The notes: a model not told the origin generated them from the sequence alone. A DNA stretch of 64,000 nucleotides from Pisolithus tinctorius (GCA_024663395.1 JANFAH010000002.1:2666001-2730000), one strand, 5' to 3'. Counted from the first letter of the stretch, positions 10,241-21,150 are shown. Translations and numbers: made by a program.

Positions 10241-13200
10241 TCAGTAGGGTCCAATAAATTTCGGCACTAGTTTTCGTGATGTCCCCTTTGACAGACTGAT
10301 ATTCTTTGTAGAGATGTATACGAGGTCCCCTGTAGAGAATGGACATGCCCGGCGCTTTTTATTAGCGCCTCCTGTCTGCTTCACTCGAGCTTTAAGAATG
10401 GCGTCATGAGCGTCCAATAAGGTAAGCTTCATTTTGTTAGCAAATGCTCGTACACTCGGGTACTCATCCCTCGTAGGAGCGTCCCATATCATTCTGCGAG
10501 GCATCCGTCCTGTATTCAAGAAGAAAGGTGCGTATCCTGTCGATTCTGACGTCGCATTGTTGATGGCGAATTCAATCGCAGGAAGTCTCGACACCCAGTC
10601 CTTTTGGTTCGGACCGATACAACATCTTAGCATTTGGCCGATCGTTCGGTTGGCGCGCTCCGTAGCACCGTCAGTTTCAGGGTGGTAAGCGCTTGACATT
10701 TTTTGCCGTATTCCGATTAGATCGTTCAGATGTTTCCAGAACGCGCTCGTGAATAGAACATCGCGATCACTGATAATTGCCCGAGGTAACCCGTGGTGTT
10801 TATACACCTCGGCGAACATTAATTCTGCGACTTCGCGGGCGGTGTAAGTCGTTCTGCTTGGTACGATATGTACCATGGACGTCAATAGGTCTATGATCAC
10901 AGTTATCGAATCGTATTCTCCGTCGCGATCCTTGGACTCTGGGAGAGGTCCAACAAAGTCGACCCCAATTGCTTCCCAAGGCTTCGATGGTACGGACAGT
11001 GGGTTTAGCAGTCCAAACGGTTTATGGGTAGGGGGTTTACTTCGCTGACACGTCTGGCATGATGTACAGAAGGCGGTGATGTCTTTCACCATGGAATCCC
11101 ACCATAGGAACTCGCGTATATATGACACGGTCTTTTTGGCACCCAGGTGGGCTAACAAGGAGTGGGCATGGTCGATGACAGTTTCTCTAAGCCGTTTCCC
11201 GTTTACTTCAATGTCCGGTACGCAAAATACGGTACGATCTGGGAGTTTCAAGCTTATGAATCCATCAGGCGTGATCTCAAAGTTTTTGAAAGCCTGCGGC
11301 TCGTCGATTATTTGCTTGAAAAACGGGTCTTTGTCGTACTTATGTTGGGCTGCCTTAAGCACACCCTCATTCCCTGGGTATACAACTAATGGGACGTTCG
11401 TTACTGTGGTAGTAGAGTCATTCGCGTGCGATGCGTGTTGATCCGTGCTCGGCAATACATGTGTGTTCTGCAACGTGTCTGCATTGGGTGCATCATGTGT
11501 ACTTGTAGTAGGGAATCCACTGTCCTTCCCCCCCTTCCTTCGTTCGCCTGGGCCCAGCAGGACGAAGCGATCTTTCATCCGACGAGCAAACTCGATGCCC
11601 GTCTCGGGTCGACCAGTCTCCGCAGGGGGCGTAGGAGATCGGCGACGTCTAGCAGTCGCTTTCCTTGGGACAGTTTGGGCAGGTGCGTCCGTTGGAGTTC
11701 CGACCTTATCCTTCTCAGCATTGACCACGGGTGGGCTCGGAAGTTCCATAGCAGGTGTGTCCTCAGTCGGGGTGGATGCCGTTGATGGGGATCTCACTAT
11801 CAACCTCACCCGGCGCACTGGCTGTTTTACCGCACTTTCATCAGTAGGCACAAGCTGTCGCTCACTCCCTCTATCGTTTCGGACGCGGGATCCAGTGGAG
11901 ATAGCCATCGCCTCGATGCCTACATACACAGGTGCGCTGATGACCTGCTTATCTTCGTGCGTAGTCGCTGATCCCTCGACATCTAGGTCGTGGTGCAGGT
12001 ATTCACTAGGCGCGCGTATCGTCCCAGGCGCATCAAATTCGTACATCCTGGATAGGGCGTCCGGGAGGACATTCTCCACACCCGGTACGTACTTGATATC
12101 GAAGTTGAATTCAGCCAATTTTTCTAACCAGCGCGCCTGCCTACCGGATAGGTCCTTTTGATCCAGCAGGTATGTTAAGCTTTTGTGGTCGGTAACCCAC
12201 GTGAAATGCGTCCCCTGCAGGATGTCGCGATGTCGCAACATCGTCTCAACTCCCGCGAGGAGTTCCTGTTCGTGGACTGGGTAGTTGCGCTGAGCTGACG
12301 ACATCTTTGCAGAGTAGAACGCGGCGATCCTCGCGGATTTCCAGTCCTGTCCTTGCGCGATTACGCCGCCTATGCCGTTCCCACAGGCATCAGTCATGAC
12401 CCAGATGGGGTTGCAGTCGGGCCCATATTCCAGTGGTACTCGGCTGTGGCCTGCACAAGCAGCGACGTATTGTTTCACGGTCTCGAAGGCTCGTTGCTCG
12501 GTGAAAGTCCATCGAAATGGGCGGGTCTCGGCACTCGCCTCTGCCAGTACTCCCAAAGGTACGCGAACTTTGTAAATATCATCTGCGAGGTATCCAACCG
12601 ATCCGATGAACCCCTTGCACAGCGCTCGATTGGTAGGTACTTTCCAGTTCATGATTCGATCTACCTTTTCAGGGTCCATCTTTATTCCGTCGTCTGTGAT
12701 GACGCGGCCCAGTATCTTAACTTCGTCACACAGGAACCGGAGCTTCTTCTCACTAAGGTAAAGTTTCTCTCTGGTGAGGATTTCAAGGACGGTTTTAACA
12801 TGCCGGATGTGATCTTCCAGCGTTTCAGAGTAAATGATGATGTCATCCAAGTATACATCCATGAAGGTTCCAATATACTCTCCAAATATATGGTTCATCA
12901 ACGCCTGATAAGTCGCTGGTGCGTTACAGTCGCCCTGTTGTACCACAAGGCTGACCATGTTCCCATCCGGGGTGGTCATGGCAGTTCGTTCGATGTGTTC
13001 AGGGACCACCCTAATTTGCTCATAGGCGTCAGCTCCATCTATTATTGAACGGTAAGGTTTCTTCGCCACCCTCCGTAAAATGCCATCCATGTCAGGCATG
13101 GGTGATGACAGCTTACGCGTGTTTTTATTCCATTCGCGCAGGTCGACCACCACACGCAGTCGAGGAGGAGTTCCCGCCTTGGGGATTAGTAGCATTGGGC

Positions 13201-14299
13201 AAGTATTGCGCGCTGCTGTCAGCTCCCAGCGGCCGGTCCTTAGGTACGCATTCTTCTTTTCAGCCCAGAGGGGTCGTAATGCCTCAGGGCATCTAGATGG
13301 TCGCCAGGGGTAAACCTTCTTCTCGTCGATCAGAGGAATCTCGTGGTTGATCGCTCGGAACGGGGGAAGGGCTGTCGCCCCCACTTGGGAGCACAGCGGT
13401 TTGGCTAGCTCCTGTAGGTGTTGCCTTGCCCGCTCTATGCTTTCGTGATATATTTCAGTAGCACGCGATTCCAGGGTCGAGACTTGCTCGCCCTTCATCT
13501 CCGTCGGCCTCGAGCTGCCGATTACTACTCTGGGCGAGTGCAGACCGACCATTACTTTGTGTTGGTATAGGAACGGTGTCCCGAGAATCAGGTCATAATT
13601 TTGGAGGTTCATTACGTCGAAGTGACGTTCACAGTCTATATTCTGGTATTGGAACCTTACTTTCGCGCCGAAGTTTACCTTCGATCGCGAGCCTTGAACG
13701 GCCAGTTGTATGGTAAGTGGTTTCTCAAGCGGGACCCTTTTTACTTGTAACTGTTCGGCGAGTGTTACTGACATAAAGTCTGCTAGTGATCCAGTGTCGA
13801 TCAAAGCGCGCGCGGGGTGGCCATTGACGTGCACCACCACCACCAACGGTTTCGGTATCTTTCGCGTAAAGTCCTTGGTTATTGACGTGTTCCTTTGCAG
13901 GGTTGTTCGGTCATCAGCGCGGACGTTAGTCCCCTTCACACGGATCGCATTACACGGTAAGTCGTTTGCAGTGTCACGTTGTACAGAGTCTGACCCAGAC
14001 ACGTGTCCGTCGAAAAGCGAGCCAATTCCCGTATCATCATCCTCGAGAGGGTCGTGACCAAGAAGGGTCAGGCACGATCGGAACACCTCCTTTGCGTGCC
14101 AATGGACAATGTCGAAGTCAGGGATCGCGGTCTTGCTTGAGGGGAGCTCTAGCCGAATGCCTAGGTGATAGTCGAATATTAGGAAAGTTGTATCATCTTT
14201 CCTATCACATTCAAATCGATTTACGTTCCCTCTTTCCAGGATTGGAAGGGCATGGTCTCTAAGCCTAGTGACGATTCGTTCCTCGACTGGGTTTCCCAT
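10241..14299 (-). CDS. pol: Pol polyprotein: protease, RT, RNase H, integrase
   Basis: Replicates and integrates the element. Order seen: retropepsin-like protease (ALIDTGSLADF, about residue 170), reverse transcriptase with VYLDDIIIYS (about 480), RNase H (TDACGNGIGG about 635, then TDHKSL and LPDALSR), integrase zinc finger (H-x-H plus CTSCQTC) and DDE core (GVDFVGPLPES, ISDRDVLFT, TDGATERAN). The frame stops at TGA 10243-10241, exactly where the family continues GPY-R-I; CGA to TGA is a single transition. The first ATG is 14299. The frame opens about 55 nt upstream and overlaps the gag 3' end in the +1 frame. The protein-coding sequence is otherwise intact. Confidence 0.95.
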   Translation of the reverse strand: MGNPVEERIVTRLRDHALPILERGNVNRFECDRKDDTTFLIFDYHLGIRLELPSSKTAIPDFDIVHWHAKEVFRSCLTLLGHDPLEDDDTGIGSLFDGHVSGSDSVQRDTANDLPCNAIRVKGTNVRADDRTTLQRNTSITKDFTRKIPKPLVVVVHVNGHPARALIDTGSLADFMSVTLAEQLQVKRVPLEKPLTIQLAVQGSRSKVNFGAKVRFQYQNIDCERHFDVMNLQNYDLILGTPFLYQHKVMVGLHSPRVVIGSSRPTEMKGEQVSTLESRATEIYHESIERARQHLQELAKPLCSQVGATALPPFRAINHEIPLIDEKKVYPWRPSRCPEALRPLWAEKKNAYLRTGRWELTAARNTCPMLLIPKAGTPPRLRVVVDLREWNKNTRKLSSPMPDMDGILRRVAKKPYRSIIDGADAYEQIRVVPEHIERTAMTTPDGNMVSLVVQQGDCNAPATYQALMNHIFGEYIGTFMDVYLDDIIIYSETLEDHIRHVKTVLEILTREKLYLSEKKLRFLCDEVKILGRVITDDGIKMDPEKVDRIMNWKVPTNRALCKGFIGSVGYLADDIYKVRVPLGVLAEASAETRPFRWTFTEQRAFETVKQYVAACAGHSRVPLEYGPDCNPIWVMTDACGNGIGGVIAQGQDWKSARIAAFYSAKMSSAQRNYPVHEQELLAGVETMLRHRDILQGTHFTWVTDHKSLTYLLDQKDLSGRQARWLEKLAEFNFDIKYVPGVENVLPDALSRMYEFDAPGTIRAPSEYLHHDLDVEGSATTHEDKQVISAPVYVGIEAMAISTGSRVRNDRGSERQLVPTDESAVKQPVRRVRLIVRSPSTASTPTEDTPAMELPSPPVVNAEKDKVGTPTDAPAQTVPRKATARRRRSPTPPAETGRPETGIEFARRMKDRFVLLGPGERRKGGKDSGFPTTSTHDAPNADTLQNTHVLPSTDQHASHANDSTTTVTNVPLVVYPGNEGVLKAAQHKYDKDPFFKQIIDEPQAFKNFEITPDGFISLKLPDRTVFCVPDIEVNGKRLRETVIDHAHSLLAHLGAKKTVSYIREFLWWDSMVKDITAFCTSCQTCQRSKPPTHKPFGLLNPLSVPSKPWEAIGVDFVGPLPESKDRDGEYDSITVIIDLLTSMVHIVPSRTTYTAREVAELMFAEVYKHHGLPRAIISDRDVLFTSAFWKHLNDLIGIRQKMSSAYHPETDGATERANRTIGQMLRCCIGPNQKDWVSRLPAIEFAINNATSESTGYAPFFLNTGRMPRRMIWDAPTRDEYPSVRAFANKMKLTLLDAHDAILKARVKQTGGANKKRRACPFSTGDLVYISTKNISLSKGTSRKLVPKFIGPY

Positions 14300-14318
14300 C
14301 AAGGCCGACGTCCAGTTC

Positions 14319-14798
14319 CTATCTCTCTCTAGGGGTCTGTATTTCCGTCACTGTGAAACCTAGGCTCTCACCCCTTAGAGCCCAATACCAGCGGTCGATC
14401 CGGAACGTTGGATCCATTAAGAGGTGGGTTTCAATCATAATCCTATCCTCGGGTCTCACTACATCCCTTTCGCTTTCCACAATCATGTGTCGTCCATCCT
14501 TCAAATCATAAACAAGGAAGCGAGTGTCCATATAGGTGTGTAAAGAATCCGGATCATCTCCTGGGTAACATATCCCTGATAATAGTTCCCTAGCGCGATC
14601 TGCGATCGGATTCCTGATTCTGGTTTCTGACTGTTGACGCTCCCATATCCGATTGTTGGAATAGATGTATACTCTCATCCTGTCACCGGAGTCCTCATCG
14701 TCGGTGGTGACTCTGTTGTCGGTACCGTACTCGTCGTCGTCGGAGACACTCTCAAGGTCAGGGAGGTCATCCTCAGGTTCGTCGTCATCATCCTGGAC
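14319..14798 (-). pseudogene. gag: Gag distal fragment, severed by nested element
   Basis: This is the last 160 codons (stop included) of gag, cut from the main gag frame by the insertion at 14807-21266. It starts with an acidic run (QDDDDEPEDDLPDLES) and ends EIQTPRER-stop. With one copy of the 8-bp duplication and the insert removed on paper, the two gag parts join in the same frame, giving about 1,010 aa. It overlaps the start of the open pol frame by about 28 nt. As it stands the fragment has no gag start. Confidence 0.85.
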
Positions 14799-14806
14799 GT
14801 TAGGTC
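14799..14806. repeat. Target duplication of nested element, GTTAGGTC (left)
   Basis: GTTAGGTC here is repeated at 21267-21274. The bases on either side of the two copies differ, so the duplication is exactly 8 bp. Removing one copy plus the insert restores the gag frame. Confidence 0.8.
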
Positions 14807-14812
14807 AGACCC

Positions 14813-14865
14813 TTCAGTCACCTGTAGGCCTGAAAGTGGGTCATCCGACATGTACATTTTGTCCT
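14813..14865 (+). repeat. Left terminal inverted repeat of nested element
   Basis: Starts TTCAGTCACCTGTAGG and ends ACATTTTGTCCT. The reverse complement is at 21207-21259 with four transition differences. Similarity continues inward, more weakly, into the 45-bp array. Confidence 0.85.
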
Positions 14866-14906
14866 AAAAGTGGGACTAACCGATGTCGGCCGATGGTGCC
14901 CAAAGG

Positions 14907-17472
14907 TGGGTAGGCCAGTGTGTGGAAGTGGGGTCAGCCGACCTGGCTGGAGGGCAGACCCAGTGCCTGAAAGTGGGGTTGGCCGACCTGGCTGGAGGTT
15001 GGACCCAGTGCCTGGAAGTGGGGTCGGCCGACCTGTTTGGAGGATGGTCCCACTGCCTAGAAGTGGGTTCAGCCGACCTGGCTGGAGGTTGGACCCACTG
15101 CCTGGAAGTGGGGTCAGCCGACCTAGCTGGAGGGCAGACCCAGTGCCTGAAAGTGGGGTCAGCTGACCTGGCTGGAGGGCAGACACAGTGCCTGAAAGTG
15201 GGGTCAGCCGACCTGTTTGGAGGATGGTCCCACTGCCTAGAAGTGGGTTCAGCCGACCTGGCTGGAGGTTGGACCCACTGCCTAGAAGTGGGTTCAGCCG
15301 ACCTGGCTGGAGGTTGGACCCACTGCCTAGAAGTGGGTTCAGCCGACCTAGCTGGAGGGCAGACCCAGTGCCTGAAAGTGGGGTCAGCCGACCTGGCTGG
15401 AGGGCAGACCCAGTGCCTGAAAGTGGGGTCAGCCGACCTGTTTGGAGGATGGTCCCACTGCCTAGAAGTGGGTTCAGCCGACCTGGCTGGAGGTTGGACC
15501 CACTGCCTGGAAGTGGGGTCGGCTGACCTGGCTGGAGGGCAGACCCAGTGCCTGGAAGTGGGGTCGGCTGACCTGGCTGGAGGGTGGACCCAGTGCCTGA
15601 AAGTGGGGTCGGCCGACCTGGCTGGAGGGCAGACCCAGTGCCTGAAAGTGGGGTCGGCTGACCTGGCTGGAGGTTGGACCCAGTGCCTGAAAGTGGGGTC
15701 GGCCGACCTGGCTGGAGGTTGGACCCAGTGCCTGAAAGTGGGGTCGGCCAACCTGGCTGGAGGGTGGACCCAGTGCCTGAAAGTGGGGTCAGCTGACCTG
15801 GCTGGAGGGCAGACCCAGTGCCTGAAAGTGGGGTTGGCTGACCTGGCTGGAGGATGGTCCCACTGCCTAGAAGTGGGTTCAGCTGACCTGGCTGGAGGTT
15901 GGACCCACTGCCTGAAAGTGGGGTCGGCCGACCTAGCTGGAGGGCAGACCCAGTGCCTGAAAGTGGGGTCGGCCGAGCTGTTTGGAGGATGGTCCCACTG
16001 CCTAGAAGTGGGTTTGGCCGACCTGGCTGGAGGTTGGACCCACTGCCTGGAAGTGGGGTCAGCCGACCTGGCTGGAGGGTAGACCCACTGCCTGAAAGTG
16101 GGGTCGGCCGACCTGTTTGGAGGATGGTCCCACTGCCTAGAAGTGGGTTCAGCCAACCTGTTTGGAGGATGGTCCCACTGCCTAGAAGTGGGTTCAGCTG
16201 ACCTGGCTGGAGGTTGGACCCACTGCCTGGAAGTGGGGTCAGCCGACCTAGCTGGAGGGCAGACCCAGTGCCTGAAAGTGGGGTCGGCTGACCTGGCTGG
16301 AGGTTGGACCCAATGCCTGAAAGTGGGGTTGGCCGACCTGGCTGGAGGTTGGACCCAGTGCCTGAAAGTGGGGTCGGCTGACCTGGCTGGAGGTTGGACC
16401 CAGTGCCTGAAAGTGGGGTCGGCCGACCTGGCTGGAGGTTGGACCCAGTGCCTGAAAGTGGGGTTGGCCAACCTGGCTGGAGGGTGGACCCAGTGCCTGA
16501 AAGTGGGGTCAGCTGACCTGGCTGGAGGGCAGACCCAGTGCCTGAAAGTGGGGTTGGCTGACCTGGCTGGAGGATGGTCCCACTGCCTAGAAGTGGGTTC
16601 AGCTGACCTGGCTGGAGGTTGGACCCACTGCCTGAAAGTGGGGTCGGCTGACCTAGCTGGAGGGCAGACCCAGTGCCTGAAAGTGGGGTCGGCCGAGCTG
16701 TTTGGAGGATGGTCCCACTGCCTAGAAGTGGGTTTGGCCGACCTGGCTGGAGGTTGGACCCACTGCCTGGAAGTGGGGTCAGCCGACCTGGCTGGAGGGT
16801 AGACCCACTGCCTGAAAGTGGGGTCGGCCGACCTGTTTGGAGGATGGTCCCACTGCCTAGAAGTGGGTTCAGCCAACCTGTTTGGAGGATGGTCCCACTG
16901 CCTAGAAGTGGGTTTGGCCGACCTGGCTGGAGGTTGGACCCACTGCCTGGAAGTGGGGTCAGCCGACCTGGCTGGAGGGTAGACCCACTGCCTGAAAGTG
17001 GGGTCGGCCGACCTGTTTGGAGGATGGTCCCACTGCCTAGAAGTGGGTTCAGCCAACCTGTTTGGAGGATGGTCCCACTGCCTAGAAGTGGGTTCAGCTG
17101 ACCTGGCTGGAGGTTGGACCCACTGCCTGGAAGTGGGGTCAGCCGACCTAGCTGGAGGGCAGACCCAGTGCCTGAAAGTGGGGTCGGCTGACCTGGCTGG
17201 AGGTTGGACCCAATGCCTGAAAGTGGGGTTGGCCGACCTGGCTGGAGGTTGGACCCAGTGCCTGAAAGTGGGGTCAGCTGACCTGGCTGGAGGGTAGACC
17301 CACTGCCTGAAAGTGGGGTCGGCTGACCTGTTTGGAGGATGGACCCACCTCCTGGAAGTGGGGTAGGCTGACCTGTTTGGAGGGTAGACCCACTGCCTGG
17401 AAGTGGGGTCAGCCAACCTGTTTGGAGGATGCACCCACCTCCTGCAAGTGGAGTTGGCTGACCTCACTGGGA
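14907..17472 (+). repeat. Left array of 45-bp tandem repeat, about 57 units
   Basis: Tandem 45-bp units of the type CCTGGAAGTGGGGTCGG / CCGACCTGGCTGGAGG / TTGGACCCACTG. Each unit holds the 12-bp perfect palindrome GGTCGGCCGACC or a CpG-to-TpG/CpA variant (GGTCAGCCGACC, GGTCGGCTGACC). It also has a second small inverted repeat, CCCACT...AGTGGG. Higher-order blocks recur, for example around 15780-16140 and 16500-16860. Because 45 is a multiple of three, long frames stay open on both strands; these are not genes. Confidence 0.95.
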
Positions 17473-19389
17473 GATGCACATACCCATACCAATAAGAGGT
17501 TCAATTTTGGTACCTTCAGCTTTCTGTGAAAACTTGTATGAGGGCATTGCAAGATAGCATGGCAATGTACAGAGTAAGCCCCCTCCACATTACTTGCTTT
17601 TTGGCCTTTCAGCAGGTCTCCCTTCACCACTAGGCACCTTTTGGTTGTGCCCGCCAGTAGACAGTACCACATCAGCATTCATCACTAAGTGTTGTGGAAC
17701 CCCCCCCCTTTGTCCCTAGGAGCAACCAATCTTGACAGTCTCTTTCCATGTCTCCATGCTTCATGTTTGATCCTAATCTAACATTCTGCACTTAGTTGTC
17801 TATCTGCTTGTTTTCTTTTAAAGTCTCTTATCAGGTTAGAACTGATCCTCTCACCCAAGGGGGGTATAAAGCTCTAGGGATCTGCTGATGTTCACTGACA
17901 AGTACCAATGCAGTACCAAGGGTGGGACATTACAGCTGAGATGTTATGAAGTTGATCAAATGATACTGAACACAAAGTGGACCTGCTCTGTAGTTGACAT
18001 GTTATGTAGCAGTGTTCTTGTACAAGTCCTGACAGAAGGCTGATAAAGAAGACCTATAGAGGTATTACAGTTTTTATTCAAACTGAGGTATCTACCACAT
18101 GAGTTACCAACATATGTATGTACTACCAACAAGCAATGCAGGCTACAATGTAGGTATGCACAGCCAACACAAAGATCCCAAGTGCCAGTAATCCAAAGAC
18201 TGACAGGTATGGTCCAGTATGGTAAAGGTTAGACCCAATGGATTGGACATGAGCTTAGACCAATGGATTGATTACCTTGGTCTTGGGTCCCAAGTCTTTG
18301 GCCTATGCCATACCCATTTGCCAACTACTTACACACAACCTCACCCCCACCCCATGTGGTATGGATCCCTTAGATTTCACTCTTATCTGACCCTCAGGTT
18401 TACCCTTTGACTCAATCACCAGGGTGGTGGGATTTCTACTTTGCCCAGTGCATGTCCTTTGCTAGGGTTAGGGTTAGGGTTACACAACTTCAAAAAATCA
18501 AGCAGCATGGGAGCAATTCATGTTACACAGCCTAGCAACTACAAGGATTGACCAACCAAATACACAGCCAAGGAAATACAGGAATGACCAACCAAATACA
18601 CAGCCCAGAAAATACAGGATTGAGCAAATACACAGCCAAGAAAATACAGGATTGAGCAAATACACAGCCAAGAAAAATACAGGACTAAGTTACAGAGCAA
18701 ATGTTCCAAGTGGAACTGAGACCTCAGGCATCCTGGAGGGGCCCCTCCCCAGAAAGACACTGAGATCTCTAGAGAAAATAAGGTATTTAAAAGACTAGTA
18801 CAAAGATAATACAGATGTCAGTCAGAAGCTGGCCTGCACTGGCAGGCACAGACTATAAATCCCCCAGAACCCACAAAGCTGGCCTGCATTAGCAGGCACA
18901 GACTAAGCCCCCAGGTCCCACAATGAAAAAGTCCTAAGCTGACCTGCACTAGCAGGTACAGACTATGTAACCCCCCAGAACCCCAGCTGGCCTGCAAAAG
19001 CAGGCACAGACTAAACCCCCAGAACCCACAGGAAGATAGTATCAGTAACCTACACACCCATAGTGTGCTGGCCAGGCACACAGTGGGCTGCAGGACAACA
19101 ACAGGATACTACAAGACATACCTTAAACCCATGCAGCTGCAGTCTACATAGGTGAAGTCCGGCATCAAGGGAGTGGTAAGAGGAACATGGGAGAGAGAAA
19201 GATGAAGAGCGGTGTGTTGAAGTGCGTCTTTTATAAAATTTTCTGTTTGCTGCTGTTTGGTCATCAGCCACTGGTCGCAGCATGTGCAGTGAAGCATGTC
19301 ACATGACATCACATGACATGCTGATGGCACACTGCACAGCACAACATTACTTTTATGTAATCACAAAAGCGGACCAGTAGTTAATTGGT
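17473..19389. other. Core of nested element, first part: CpG-free, non-coding
   Basis: No credible coding frame. From 17653 to 19159 there is not a single CpG in about 1.5 kb. Contents seen: an interstitial TTAGGG-type run at 18463-18482, a short tandem repeat with unit 'ACACAGCCAAGAAAATACAGG' spread over about 18555-18690, and four loosely spaced units around 'GCAGGCACAGACT' between 18827 and 19022. I see no sign of a transposase. Confidence 0.7.
18463..18482 (+). repeat. Interstitial telomere-like repeat, (TTAGGG)3
   Basis: TAGGGTTAGGGTTAGGGTTA: just over three copies of the common fungal telomere hexamer, inside the nested element core. Confidence 0.8.
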
Positions 19390-20185
19390 AATGAAAACAC
19401 AGCTACAATGATGTCATGTCAAATTTGTAATGAAACCCTGCCACAACTAATTACATAAGCATACTGATAATAATACCATCAGGGGCCATTTGTGAAGCTG
19501 AATACAGCTGTGTATATGTCAACACAGCCACATCAATGAGAAATTCAAACTCCGCTTTGAGGGTGGGATAGTGATGGTAAGGGGTACACAGCCACAATGA
19601 TGTCATGACAAAATTAGATTGAAACTCTGCCCCAAGTGATTACATAAGCATACTGATATTAATACCATCAGGGGCCATTTGTTGGGCTGAATACAGCTGT
19701 GTACATAATAAACACAGCCACATCAATGAGAAATTCAAACTCCACTTTGAGGGTGGGATAGTGATGGTAAGGGGTACATGGCCACAATGATGTCATGACA
19801 GAATCAGATTGAAACTCCGCTACATCTAATTAGGTAAGCATATTGATATCAATACCATCAGGGGCTGTTTGTTGGGCTGAATACAGCTGTGTACATAATA
19901 AACACAGCCACATCAATGAGAAATTCAAACTCCGCTTCAAGGGTGGTATAGTGATGGTAAGGGGTACACAGCCACAATGATGTCATGACATAATCAGATT
20001 GAAACTCCGCTACATCTAATTAGGTAAGCATATTGATATTAATACCATCAGGGGCCATTTGTTGGGCTGAATACAGCTGTGTACATAATAAACACAGTCA
20101 CATCAATGAGAAATTCAAACTCCGCTTTGATGGTGGGAAAGTGATGGCATGGGGTACACAGCCACAATGATGTCATGACAAAATC
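19390..20185 (+). repeat. 190-bp tandem repeat, about four copies
   Basis: The marker CATCAATGAGAAATTCAAAC recurs at 19531, 19721, 19911 and 20101, exactly 190 bp apart. Each unit also has an ATGATGTCATGACA block and an AATACAGCTGTGTACATAAT block. No protein is encoded. The array abuts the right 45-bp array. Confidence 0.85.
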
Positions 20186-20189
20186 ATGT

Positions 20190-21150
20190 CAGACCCCACT
20201 TCCAGGAGGTGGGTCCATCCTCCAATCATGTCGGCCGACCCCACTTCCAGGAGGTGGGTCCATGCTCCAGCCAGGTCGGCTGACCCCACTTCCAGGAGGT
20301 GGGTCTGCCCTCCAGCCAGGTCGGCTGACCCCACTTTCAGGCAGTGGGTCCACCCTCCAGCCGGGTCGGCTGAACCCACTGTCAGGCAGTGGGTCCACCC
20401 TCCAGCTGGGTCGGCCGACCCCACTTTCAGGAGGTGGGTCCATGCTCCAGCCAGGTCAGCTGACCCCACTTCCAGGAGGTGGGTCTGCCCTCCAGCCAGG
20501 TCGGCCGACCCCACTTTCAGGCAGTGGGTCCACCCTCCAGCCGGGTCGGCCGAACCCACTGTCAGGCAGTGGGTCCACCCTCCAGCTGGGTCGGCCGACC
20601 CCACTTTCAGGAGGTGGGTCCACCCTCCAGCCAGGTCGGCCGACCCCACTTCCAGGAGGTGGGTCTGCCCTCCAGCCAGGTCGGCCGACCCCACTTTCAG
20701 GCAGTGGGTCCACCCTCCAGCCAGGTCGGCTGAACCCACTTTCAGGAGGTGGGTCCGCCCTCCAGCCAGGTTGGCCAACCCCACTTTCAGGAGGTGGGTC
20801 CACCCTCCAGCCAGGTCGGCTGACCCCACTTCCAGGAGGTGGGTCTGCCCTCCAGCCAGGTCGGCCAACCCCACTTTCAGGCAGTGGGTCCACCCTCCAG
20901 CCAGGTCGGCTGAACCCACTTTCAGGAGGTGGGTCCGCCCTCCAGCCAGGTCGGCCAACCCCACTTCCAGGAGGTGGGTCCGCCCTCCAGCCAGGTTGGC
21001 CAACCCCACTTCCAGGAGGTGGGTCCACCCTCCAGCCGGGTCAGCCAACCCCACTTCCAGGAGGTGGGTCCGCCCTCCAGCCAGGTCGGCCGACCCCACT
21101 TTCAGGCAGTGGGTCCACCCTCCAGCCAGGTCGGCTGACCCCACCTTCAC
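20190..21150 (-). repeat. Right array of 45-bp tandem repeat, inverted, about 21 units
   Basis: Same 45-bp unit as the left array but in the opposite orientation and with its own variant (CCACCTCCTGGAAGTGGGG is common here). The two arms make a huge imperfect foldback structure with unequal arms of about 57 and 21 units. Open frames of 325-355 residues in several frames are by-products of the unit length. Confidence 0.95.

Noticed and set aside
14907..17472. A regular direct-repeat array resembling CRISPR
   Set aside because: Units are head-to-tail with no unique spacers, no cas genes are present, and the host is a eukaryote.
14876..17479. An 867-residue open frame on the minus strand, plus 399- and 234-residue frames on the plus strand
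   Set aside because: All are translations of the 45-bp tandem repeat. The unit length is a multiple of three and lacks stops in most frames, so long open frames arise on both strands at once.
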